NCBI RefSeq assembly: GCF_001905725.1
Contig: NZ_LIWB01000012.1
Coordinates: 186,001-250,000, forward strand
Length of the DNA stretch: 64,000 nt
Reading direction: 5' to 3'
Source: Streptomyces sp. CB02400
GTDB lineage: Bacteria > Actinomycetota > Actinomycetes > Streptomycetales > Streptomycetaceae
Below are positions 7,479-17,200 of the stretch, piece by piece (position 1 is the first letter of the stretch; every line of letters starts with the position of its first letter). Position numbers and translations under genes: made by a program. The notes beneath the pieces were generated by a model, which worked only from the letters and a program-made list of their open reading frames with translations, was not told the DNA's origin and did no database searches.

Positions 7479-8153
7479 ATGGCCATGACGAGACAGGACA
7501 CGGACGCGATGCGAGCGCTCCAGGGGCTGGAGGACGGGAGTTCGTCCGTGCGGTTGCGGGCTGCTCTGGCGGTCGGTACGGCGCCGGACCCGTGCTTCGT
7601 CGACAAGCTCGTCGAACGATGCGGGCTCGAGCCGGAGTTCTTCGTCCGGGACATGCTGACCTGGGCACTCACCCGCCATCCGGTGTCCATGACGCTCCCC
7701 GCGCTGCTCCGCGAAGTCCGCTCGGAGCGTGCGCAGGCACGGAGCCAGGCGCTGCACACGCTGTCCAAGATCGGGGACCGGCGGGCGTGGCCGGCGATCA
7801 CACCGGAGCTTTTGTCCGACGCCGATGACGAGGTGGCGCGGAGCGCCTGGCGGACCGCGGTCGTGCTCGTGCCGGAAGGCGGGGAGTCCGGGCTGGCCGC
7901 GATGCTGGCTGGGCAACTCGGGCGCGGTGAGCGGGAGACGCAGCTGAGTCTCAGCCGGGCGCTGGTCGCACTGGGCGGCGATGCCGTCCCGCCGGCTCTG
8001 CGTACCGCGACCATGGCCCCCGACCCGCGCGTACGTGCGCACGCGCTCGCCACGGAACGGCTGCTGCACGACCCGGACACCGGATTCGAGTTCGCGATCG
8101 AGGAGGCGAAGCGCGTCGTGGCCCTCGGCGGGTCCGGCCAGGAGGGACGATAG
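7479..8153 (+). CDS. HEAT-repeat protein
   Basis: A 224-residue all-helical protein with HEAT-like repeats (for example S-S-V-R-L-R-A-A-L-A-V-G-T-A, then A-R-S-Q-A-L-H-T-L-S-K-I-G-D and P-R-V-R-A-H-A-L-A-T-E). Such solenoids act as protein-protein scaffolds. ATG 7479 follows GAGGAGG. The MerR-HEAT fusion gene starts three bases after its stop, so the two are one operon under the MerR-type promoter. Because both proteins carry HEAT repeats, I infer that the free HEAT protein may bind or mimic the sensing half of the regulator. No enzyme motif. Confidence 0.82.
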   Translation: MAMTRQDTDAMRALQGLEDGSSSVRLRAALAVGTAPDPCFVDKLVERCGLEPEFFVRDMLTWALTRHPVSMTLPALLREVRSERAQARSQALHTLSKIGDRRAWPAITPELLSDADDEVARSAWRTAVVLVPEGGESGLAAMLAGQLGRGERETQLSLSRALVALGGDAVPPALRTATMAPDPRVRAHALATERLLHDPDTGFEFAIEEAKRVVALGGSGQEGR

Positions 8154-8156
8154 AAC

Positions 8157-9161
8157 GTGTTGATCGGTGAGGTGGCGCGGCGGTCCGGGGTCAGCGCCCG
8201 CATGCTCAGGCATTACGAGTCACTCGGCCTGGTGCGGCCTTCGGGCCGTACGGGCTCCGGCTACCGGGAGTACTCCGGCGAGGACATCCGGCGGATCTTC
8301 CATGTCGAGAGCCTGCGATCGCTGGGGTTGTCGCTGCGTGAGATCGGGCGCGCGCTCGACGACCCCGGCTTCACGCCCTCGGCGCTCGTCGACGACCTCA
8401 TCCGTCAGACGCGCGAACGCATCGCGGCCGAGACCGAGCTGCTCACGCGGCTCCGCCGGATCGATGCCGCGGAACCCGCCGGCTGGGAGGATGTCCTTCG
8501 GAGCGTCGCACTCCTCCAGGCACTCGGGTCGAAGAGCGCCGACGCGCGCCAGCGCGCGGCCCTTTCCTCGGCCGGCGAAGTCCCGGTACCGGTGGAGGCC
8601 CTGGTCGAGGCGGTGCTGCGCGAGACGGAGCCGAACGTCGCCGGGGCCCTGCGCTGGGCGCTGGCGCGATCCGGCGACGACGGCACGGCACTGCTGGCGG
8701 AAGGCCTGGACTCACCGGTGGCCGCGGTGCGCGAACGCGCCGTTCGGTCCCTCGCCGAGATGCCCGGTGATGAGGCTGTCGCCCGGCTGCGGGACGCCCT
8801 CGCGAACCCTGACGCCGTGGTCCGCGGGTACGCGGCTCTGGCGCTGGGGACGCGTGGAGTGGCCGATACGGTCCCGACGCTCATCGACATGATCGTGGAG
8901 GGAAGGAACGACACCGATGCGGCCGATGCGCTGAGCACGCTGGCGAGCGACCCCGCGACGGCGGACCGGATCGCCACCGGGCTCGTCGACCGCCTCGCCC
9001 ACGACGACACCGAAGCGCCCGTACGCCTGTGGCTGACCCAGGCGCTGGCGGACATCCCGGGAGCCACGGCGTCACGTGCCCTCGTACAGCTGTCGCACGA
9101 CGAGGATCGTGCCGTCGCGCTGACCGCGGCGTACCTCCTTCAGCTACGCGACACACGATGA
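8157..9161 (+). CDS. MerR-family regulator fused to HEAT repeats
   Basis: A 334-residue protein with a GTG start. Residues 1-70 are a MerR winged helix (L-I-G-E-V-A-R-R-S-G-V-S-A-R-M-L-R-H-Y-E, then S-G-Y-R-E-Y). A dimerising coiled coil follows at about 85-115. From about residue 140 to the end there are HEAT-type helical repeats (A-A-V-R-E-R-A-V-R-S-L-A-E-M-P-G, then A-V-V-R-G-Y-A-A-L-A-L-G). Most MerR proteins sense metals or drugs with a short C-terminal domain; a HEAT solenoid suggests sensing of a protein or large ligand. It likely acts on the promoter at 7425-7456. Confidence 0.87.
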   Translation: MLIGEVARRSGVSARMLRHYESLGLVRPSGRTGSGYREYSGEDIRRIFHVESLRSLGLSLREIGRALDDPGFTPSALVDDLIRQTRERIAAETELLTRLRRIDAAEPAGWEDVLRSVALLQALGSKSADARQRAALSSAGEVPVPVEALVEAVLRETEPNVAGALRWALARSGDDGTALLAEGLDSPVAAVRERAVRSLAEMPGDEAVARLRDALANPDAVVRGYAALALGTRGVADTVPTLIDMIVEGRNDTDAADALSTLASDPATADRIATGLVDRLAHDDTEAPVRLWLTQALADIPGATASRALVQLSHDEDRAVALTAAYLLQLRDTR

Positions 9162-9399
9162 CGGACCCCGAGGGCCGACGGGCCGGGCTCGCCTCGACGC
9201 GTTCCTTCGCCTGACTTCCCACCGTTCGGCGAGGCGCCCGTCCAGGTGCAGACGCAGAGCGGGCCGAAAAGGCAGTGATCACGGTGGCATAGGCATCTCG
9301 ATGCGGGGCACATGAAGGTCTGCTCGGCGCTGCCCAGTGGTGAGCCGCGGTGTCGGCCGCCTTGCGAGCGAGACGGACTTTGAGGGGAGAGGTGTCACC

Positions 9400-9645
9400 A
9401 TGATCCTTCCGGCGGAGAAGGAACTGCGCGCCGTACTGGCCCGGTTCGCTCAGGCGCGCATCGAACACGACGTACGCCCCACCGGCCGCACCAGCCGGGA
9501 TCTCGAAGACTCCACATACACGCTGTGCGTGATGACCGGAGCCCGCACCGTCGAGCAGGCTCTGCTCGCGGCCGACGCATTGCTCGAGCAGTACGGCGCG
9601 GAACGCGTGAGCTCCTCCCAGGAGGACGAGACACTGGCCGCGTGA
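9400..9645 (+). CDS. DUF5133-like small protein
   Basis: An 81-residue protein starting at ATG 9400 after GGGGAGAGG. The segment D-L-E-D-S-T-Y-T-L-C-V-M-T-G-A-R-T-V-E-Q-A-L-L-A-A-D (written here in hyphenated form) with the single cysteine is the conserved centre of a small Streptomyces family annotated as DUF5133. Its function is unknown; many chromosomes carry several copies. It stands alone between the MerR operon and the convergent GNAT gene. The 238 bases upstream hold nothing recognisable. Confidence 0.7.
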   Translation: MILPAEKELRAVLARFAQARIEHDVRPTGRTSRDLEDSTYTLCVMTGARTVEQALLAADALLEQYGAERVSSSQEDETLAA

Positions 9646-9673
9646 GGCCGGATCCCCTCTCCCTGCCGCCGCG

Positions 9674-10558
9674 TCAGGCGACTGGCGCGTCGTAGGAGAA
9701 TCCGTACCCGGCGAAGTCGGCGACGTGGACGTACCCGATGCGCTGGTAGAGGGCGTTGCTGGTGGGATTGGCAGGGTCCGTGAAGAGCACGACGTCCGTC
9801 GCGCCCGAGGCCAGCGCGGCCCTGCTCACCTCGACCGTCACGGCCCCCGCGTAGCCGCGGCCCCGGAGACGGGCAGGGGTGTAGACAGGGTCCACCCGGA
9901 CCATGCCGCCGACGACCGAGGTCGCGGCCGCCATGGAGACGGGGGTGCCGTCCGGGGTCTCCCAGAACGTGAAGTGCCTGTCGCCGAAACGCGAGTCGCC
10001 CCAGGAACCGGCGTCGATCAAGTCGATGGAGGACTGCTCCCCGACGTCGACACAGAACTCACGGCACCAGCGCACGACTTGCTCACGGTCCTCCCCGCCC
10101 GCGATGCGGCCCCGGCCCTCCGGGCGCGGCTGCGGTGGGGTGAGCGTGCCGAGACGGTACAGATGCGTCCGCCAGAAAAGTGCCGGTGCCGCGCCCGTGT
10201 GCCGCTGCCATGCCTCGGCGAAAGCAGTGGCGGTGTCGTGGTCCGCGATGACGTCGGAGGGTGAGTGACCGAGGCCGGCCAGGTGAGCGGCGAGGGTGTC
10301 GGTCTGCTCGGTGGAGAGGGGAGTGAGGCCCAGGCGACCGCGCGGAGTGCGATAGAAGACCGCGCGGACCTCACCTCCTGACTCCAGCCGGCCGAAGACG
10401 GCGGCTTCGGAGCCGGGAGCGTCCGCCCCGCGCATCCGCAGTTTCTCGATGTCCGTCAACGGCGTGTTGTGCAGGGCGGGGTGCGAGCGCAGGAAGTCCC
10501 CCGCTCGGGCGAGGAAGCCGTCGATGTCCTCGGTGAGGTGCCAGTCGTCCGGACGCAT
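9674..10558 (-). CDS. GNAT-family N-acetyltransferase
   Basis: A 294-residue protein. The C-terminal half is a GNAT domain: R-V-D-P-V-Y-T-P-A-R-L-R-G-R-G-Y-A-G contains the R/Q-x-x-G-x-G/A acetyl-CoA loop (R-L-R-G-R-G-Y-A), followed by the A-L-A-S-G-A strand and N-A-L-Y-Q-R-I-G-Y. The N-terminal half may be a degenerate second GNAT fold. The substrate is unknown. ATG 10558 is the likely start. It is convergent with the DUF5133-like gene, and no operon partner is visible. Confidence 0.85.
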   Translation of the reverse strand: MRPDDWHLTEDIDGFLARAGDFLRSHPALHNTPLTDIEKLRMRGADAPGSEAAVFGRLESGGEVRAVFYRTPRGRLGLTPLSTEQTDTLAAHLAGLGHSPSDVIADHDTATAFAEAWQRHTGAAPALFWRTHLYRLGTLTPPQPRPEGRGRIAGGEDREQVVRWCREFCVDVGEQSSIDLIDAGSWGDSRFGDRHFTFWETPDGTPVSMAAATSVVGGMVRVDPVYTPARLRGRGYAGAVTVEVSRAALASGATDVVLFTDPANPTSNALYQRIGYVHVADFAGYGFSYDAPVA

Positions 10559-10710
10559 GCCTCATGATCCCTGATGTGCACGACTCGGTGGAAGCACTCA
10601 CCCCACGGGCTCGTGCACGGCCGGTGGTGACACGACGCACCTGCCGGTCCGGGCACCCCGGCCCTGGAAGCCGGCATCCACGAGGACTCCGACTGCTGCG
10701 GACGCGGTCG

Positions 10711-10937
10711 ACGACGGCCTCCATCCCACCCGGCTCCGCCGCCGACGCCGTGGTCCGGCTGCCCGCCGACCCCGACGAACACGTACGCGCCATGGCAGCC
10801 GCAGACCCTGTACTGCTGGCCGATCCCATCCTCCGGAGCTGCGAAATCCGGAGGTCTCCTCCCACGCCCTCGCCAACCCGGGCCTTCCCCCGGAAGCCGT
10901 GCACCGGTACCCGGATGCCGCGGGCATCCCTCGCTGA
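10711..10937 (+). pseudogene. Remnant of a leucine-rich-repeat-variant protein
   Basis: One frame reads V-V-R-L-P-A-D-P-D-E-H-V-R-A-M-A-A-A-D-P-V-L, and from 10848 another frame continues P-E-V-S-S-H-A-L-A-N-P-G-L-P-P-E-A-V-H-R to a stop at 10935-10937. Both halves match the consecutive DP-x-V-R-x-A-x-A-x-N-P-x-L-P repeats of LRV/HEAT-like proteins. The frame changes near 10840-10848. The start and most repeats are missing. This is a short decayed C-terminal piece in an otherwise gene-free stretch (10559-11226). Confidence 0.55.
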
Positions 10938-11226
10938 CACGGACACACCGAGGCGGCGCGAGCACCCTGCCCGTCGCCACGGCGACGGTGTGTCCGGTGG
11001 GCGAGAAGCCGACTGCCCGGAGTTCGGAGCAATCGGAGTGGAAGATGTGCCACCACTGTTCTCCGTGCGGACCGGCGCGGGGCGGCCCGGCGTCCCTGGA
11101 CAGCAGGGACACGACCGTCCGGCCAGGCGGGGGCGACGACCTCCACCGCCGTCATCGGCAACGCCGGAACAGTGATCGATGAGCGGGGGTACCCACCTGT
11201 GGCCATCCTCGCCCCGCGCCGCCGTC

Positions 11227-14200
11227 TCACGATGCGCCGGAGCCGGCCTCCTCGGGTGACGGCGGGCCGTCGGGAAATCCTGACCGGTGCGCGGCACCAG
11301 GGGTCCGTCGGTCCGGATCGGCCAGCCAGTGGTGGACCGCGAGCGCGGTGGTACGGGCATGCTCCTCCAGTACGGTGAAGTGGTCCCCGGGGACGGAGAC
11401 TTCGGTGTGCGGCAGATCCCAGAGGGGGGCGGGCTCCGTGCCGGGCAGCGGGTCCCGGGCCCGTACGAAGAGGGTGGGGGAGGCGAGCCGCGAGGGCTTC
11501 CAGCCGGCGAAGAGCTCGAAGTACCCGGCCATGGCGGTGAGCCGGTCCGGGTCGGCCGGGAGGAACTCCGCCGCCCGGTGCAGCATGTCCGACGTCATCG
11601 CGGAGAGCGCCTGCCCACGGTCGTCGTCACCGCTGGGATAGGTGTCCACCAGGACAACGGCGAGCGGGGCGGAGCCTTCGGCCGCCAGCCGCTCGGCCAC
11701 GGCCTGGGCCACCCAGCCACCGGCCGAGCGGCCCAGCAGGACCAGCGGTCCGTCACCCGCGGCCGTGCGGACGGCGGCGGCCTGGGCGGTGACGAGGGCG
11801 TCCAGCGTGGCCGGCAGCGCCTCCCCGTGCCCGAACCCCGGGTGCCGCACCGCCGAGACCGGCCGCAGGCCCCGCAGCCCGGCGCCGAAGCGCGCGTACT
11901 CCTGGGGTCCCGAGAGCGAGCTGAGGGCGGGGAAGCAGATCAGCCGGGGCCCCGCGCCGCCCGCCGCGAGCGTGACGGGGTCGAGTGCCGCGCCCGGCGC
12001 CCCGGCGCTGTCGAAGACCGGGCGGAGGCGTGCGGCGATGGTGAGCAGTACCATGCCGTCCCAGGGCCGCCCCCGCTCGCAGGCGGCGCGGAAGAGCGCA
12101 CCCAGGGAATCCGAAGCGCCTCCGGTGTCCGGTACGTCCCCGGCCCGCACCGGGACTCGCGGTGGACCGGCCGCCCCCGGACCGCCGGGAGCACCGCTGT
12201 CCGCCGTTCGGCCGGAGCTGCCGGGGCGGCCGATGGCATCCGGCCGTTCGGGGGTGCCGAGACCGGCGAGGTCGCCGGGAGGAACCGCCTCCCGGGCGTA
12301 CCGCTCCGCCAGCTCGGCGGCGACCGCGCGCGGGGTCGGGAAGTCGAACAGCAGCGTGGGCGGCAGCGTCAGCCCCGTCGACGTCACGAGCAGGTTGCGC
12401 AGGTCGACCGCGGCCAGGGAGTCGAGCCCCAGGTCTGCCAGCAGATCGTCCCCGTCGATCGCGGCCGTCCCCTCCGGATGACCCAGTACCGAGGCCGCCA
12501 GGGCCCGCACCTCCGTGAGCAGCAGCCCGCCCCGCTCGCCCGGGGGAGCGGCCGCCAGCCGTCGGCCCAACAGGGCCCCGCCCCCACCCGTACCCGCCGC
12601 GCCGGGGACAGGCGGCCGGGAACGGCCCTCCGCCGGATCGCCGCCGCTCAGGGCGGCCGGTTCGAGACGGGCCGCCACCACCACCGGGTCGTCACCGGCC
12701 ACGGCGGCGTCGAAGAGGGCCAGGCCCTCGTCCGCCTCCAGCGGACCGAATCCCGAGCGGGCCATCCGCCGCAGGTCCGTGTCGGTGAGGTGCGCCGTCA
12801 TGCCCTCGCTCTGCCGCCAGGGACCCCAGGCGATCGACGTACCGGGCAGACCGAGCCGTCGCCGGTGCCGTGCCAGGGCGTCCAGTACGCAGTTGGCGGC
12901 CGCGTAGTTGGCCTGGCCGGCGGAGCCGAAGGTGCCCGCCACCGAGGAGAACAGCGCGAACATCGCCAGGTCGCGCCCCCGGGTCAGCTCGTGCAGGGCG
13001 AGGGCGGCGTCCGCCTTGGGCCGCAGCACCCGCTCCAGACGGCCGGCGGTGAGCGCCGGGACGATGCCGTCGTCCAGCACCCCCGCGGTGTGCACCACAC
13101 CGGTCAGTGGACGGTCCGCCGGTACCGAGTCGAGCAGCGCGGCGAGCGCCGTCCGGTCCGCGACGTCGCACGCCCGGACGGTCACCTCGGCGCCCGACTC
13201 GCCCAGTTCCGCGACGAGTTCGTCCACCCCCGGCGCGTCCGGTCCGCGTCGGCCGGCGAGCAGCAGGCGCCGGACGCCATGGGCGGTGACCAGGTGCCGT
13301 GCCACCAGCGTGCCCAGGGAACCGGTACCGCCGGTGACCAGGACGGTGCCCTCCGGATCGAGCCGCCGCCCGGACCGCCGGGACCGCCCGTCCTCCGTCG
13401 CCCCGGACACCGGGACCAGCTTCGGTACGTACGCGATTCCCCGTCGTACGGCCGTCTCCGGCGCCGCGGCGGCCAGCAGGACGGGGAGGAGGCGCACGGA
13501 GTCGGGGTGATCGTCCATGTCGACCAGGGCGAACCGGCCCGGATTCTCCCGCAGGGCCGAGCGGACCAGCCCCCACACCGGCGCGTGGGCCGGTACGGAA
13601 GTGCCTCCGCCGGACTCCCCGGAACCGGTGCCACCGTCAACCGGAACACTATCGTCCGGGGTGACGGCACCGGAGGTGACGAGGACGAGACGGGAGTCCG
13701 GCGGGCGGGGTTCGGCGAGCCACTCCCGTACCAGCTTCAACGCCCGGCCCGCCGCCCACCGCATCCGCGCCGCCGGGTCCTGCGCACCGCCGGCCGTGTC
13801 CGGTGGCGGCGGGCACGGTGCGACGAGGACGGCCGGTGACGCGCCGTCCGCCGTCAGATCGGCGTACACCTGAACGCCGGAGCCGGGGGGCGCGAGCACA
13901 TCCACCTGCCGTGTGCCCGCCGTGCCCAGGACGCCCCACGGGGGCACCACCGCGGGTACGGGCGGCTCGGGCAGCGGAACCCAGTCCATCCGGTGGAGAG
14001 CCCCGGTGACCGCCCCCGCCGTTCCCGGTCCGGTACGCGGAAGGGGCCGGAGCGCCAGCGAACGTACCGCGGCCACCGGCGCGCCCGCCGCGTCGGTCAG
14101 CTCCACCCCGGCCCGCCCGTCCGGTCCGGGAGTGATCCGCACCCGCAACCGCCGCGCGCCGGCCGTGTGCAGGCGCACCCCGCCGAAGGCGAACGGCAGG

Positions 14201-17200
14201 GACACCCCACCGCCGTCCGTCCCGCCCGTTCCGGCACGGTCCGCCGCGCGCCCGTCGAGCGCCAGGGCGTGCAGCGCCGCGTCCAGCAGCGCCGGATGCA
14301 GGGCGAACCCCGGACCACCCGCGTCCGGGAGCGGAGCCCCGGCGGCCTCGGGCAGCGCGACCTCGGCGTACAGCTCCTCCCCGATCCGCCAGGCGGCACG
14401 CAGGCCCCGGAAGGCGGGGCCGTAGCCCAGCCCGCCTTCGGCCAGCAGCTCGTACGGGCCGGCATCCGGATCGCCGGCGTGCAGCGGCACCGCGCCCGGC
14501 GGCGGCCAGGGCGCGGCCCCGGCCCCGATCGTGGCCGCAGTCGCTCCGCGGTCCGCCGGCTGCCGCTCCGGCACGAGCGTCCCGGAGGCATGCCGATGCC
14601 AGGGCCGGTCGCCCGCCGGGGTGTGCGGCCGGGCGTGGAAGAGCACGGTCCGCCGTCCCGTGCCGTCCGGCCCCGACACCTTCACCTGCAGCTCGACCGT
14701 GCCGTCCGCGGGCAGCGACAGCGGTGCGGTCAGGGCGAGTTCGTCCAGGACGGGCGTGCCCGCCGACTCACCGACGTGCAGGGCCATCTCCACGAAGGCG
14801 GCCGCCGGCAGCAGTACCGTCCCCGCCACCACATGGTCGGCCAGCCAAGGCTGGTCGCGCACCGAGAGCAGCCCGCTCAGCAACAGCCCGTCGTCGTCGG
14901 CCGTCGAGGTGCGGGACGACAGCAGCGGATGGACCGGGGCGTCCGGTGGGGGAGCGGACCGATGCCGCGGGGTGGCGTCGAGCCAGTACCGGCGGCGCTG
15001 GAAGGCGTACGTGGGCAGGGCGACGCGCCGCCCGCCGCGCCCGGCGAGGACGGCCCGCCAGTCGACGGGCACGCCATGGGTGTGCAGCGCGGCCACGGTG
15101 TCGAGCAGGGCGTCCGCCTCCGGCCGCGCCCCGCGCAGGGTCGGCAGAACCAGCGGCGCCGGGGCCCGCTCACCGGCGGGCGCCCCGTTCGCGTCCGGGC
15201 CCGGGTCCGCCGGAGCCGCTCCGGTCGCGGCGAGGCAGCTCCGGACGAGGCCGGTGAGCACCCCGTCCGGCCCCAGTTCGACATAGTGTGCGGCGCCCCG
15301 GTCCCGGAGATGTGCCACCGAATCGGCGAAGCGGACCGGGCGGCGGACATGGTCCACCCAGAACTCCGGCGAGCGCAGCTCCTCTTCGGTGGCGGCCCGG
15401 CCGGACACGGCGCTGACCAGGGGAGTCCGCGGCGCGGCGAAGGAGAGGCGCCGCACCACGTCCGCGAAGCCGGCCAGCATGGGTTCCATCCGCGCGGAGT
15501 GGAAGGCGTGGCTCACCCGCAGGGGCGTCGTGGACCGGCCCCGCTCCCGGAAGTACGCGACGGTCTCCCGTACCGCGGCCTCGTCCCCGGAGACGACCAC
15601 CGAGGCGGGCCCGTTGACGGCGGCGATCTCCACCGCACGCCCCGTCCCGGCGAGTCGGGCGGTCACTTCCGCCACCTCGTCCGCGTCGGCGGCCACGGAG
15701 GCCATCGCACCGCCCGCGGGCAGCGCGTCCATCAGCCGGCCCCGGGCCGCCACCAGGGTGCAGGCGTCCGCGAGGGACAGCACCCCGGCGACATGCGCCG
15801 CGGTCACCTCGCCCACCGAGTGCCCGGCCACCAGAGCCGGGCGCACACCCCAGGCCTCGAGCTGCCGGAACAGGGCCGTCCCCAGGGCGAAGAGCGCCGG
15901 CTGCGCGAACCGGGTCGTGTGCAGGAGCGCGCCCGTCTTCGTGCCGGAGCCGGCGAACACGACGTCCCGCAGAGGCACCGGCAGCAGCGGGTCGAGCAGG
16001 GAGCAGGTCTCGTCGAACGACCGGGCGAAGCTCGGGTGCGGTTCCCGGGACTCGTACAACTCACGTCCCATGCCCGCGCGTTGGCTGCCCTGACCGGTGA
16101 AGAGCAGGGCCGGCGGGCCCTGGCGGCGGGACGTGCCCGTCCGCACCCCGGGGCGGCTCTCGCCCTCCGCCACCGCCCGCAGGGAGGTGAGCAGTTCCGC
16201 ACGGTCCCGGGCCACCACCACGGCCCGGTGCTCGAAGACCGCGCGGGTGGTGGCGAGCGAGTACCCGATGTCCACCGGGACCGCGTCCGGGTCGGCGGCC
16301 ACCCGGTCGTACAGCCGCCGCGCCTGGGCCCGCAGCCCCGGCCCGCTCCTCGCCGACACCGGGACAGCCACAGGCGCCGGCACCGGGACGGCCACGGACG
16401 CCGGCACCGGAACAGCCGCAGACGCCGGAACCGCCCCGCCACCGACGCGCCCGCTCCCGGCCCCGCCGTCCGCCACGGAGACCTGCGGCGGGACGTCCCG
16501 GTCCACCGGGGCCTCCTCCAGCACCACATGGGCGTTGGTGCCGCTGATGCCGAAGGAGGACACCCCTGCCCGGCGCGGGCGGTCCGTCCTCGGCCACTCC
16601 ACCTCCCGGGTCAGCAGCGCCAACCGCCCCGACGACCAGTCGACCCGCCCGGTCGGCTCGTCGGCGTGCAGCGTGCGCGGCAGCACACCGTGCGCCATCG
16701 CCTGCACCGTCTTGATCACGCCCGCCACCCCGGCGGCGGCCTGGGTGTGACCGATGTTCGACTTCACCGAGCCCAGCCAGAGCGGACGCTCCCGCGCCTG
16801 ACGCCCGTACGTCGCCAAGAACGCCTCCGCCTCGATGACATCGCCCAGCCGGGTGCCGGTCCCGTGCGCCTCCACCGCGTCGATGTCCCCGGGGACCAGC
16901 CCCGCGTCCGCGAGGGCCTGCCGGATCACCCGCTGCTGCGCCGGGCCGTGCGGTGCCGTCAGCCCGTTGCTCGCCCCGTCCTGGTTCACCGCCGAGCCGC
17001 GCACCACGGCCAGCACCGGAAGCCCGGCGCGGCGCGCCTCGGACAACCGGCTCAGCACCAGCATGCCGGCGCCCTCGGCCCATCCCGTGCCGTCGGCGGA
17101 CGCGCCGAACGCCTTGCAGCGGCCGTCCGGGGCCAGCGCCCGCTGCCGGCTGAACTCCACGAACGAGGAGGGCCCCGACATCACCGTGACCCCGCCGGCC

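Noticed and set aside
10940..11112. Minus-strand stretch reading like a WD40 blade (A-V-G-F-S-P-T-G-H-T-V-A-V-A-T-G)
   Set aside because: A single blade-like stretch with no second repeat and no supporting frame; likely chance or too worn to name.
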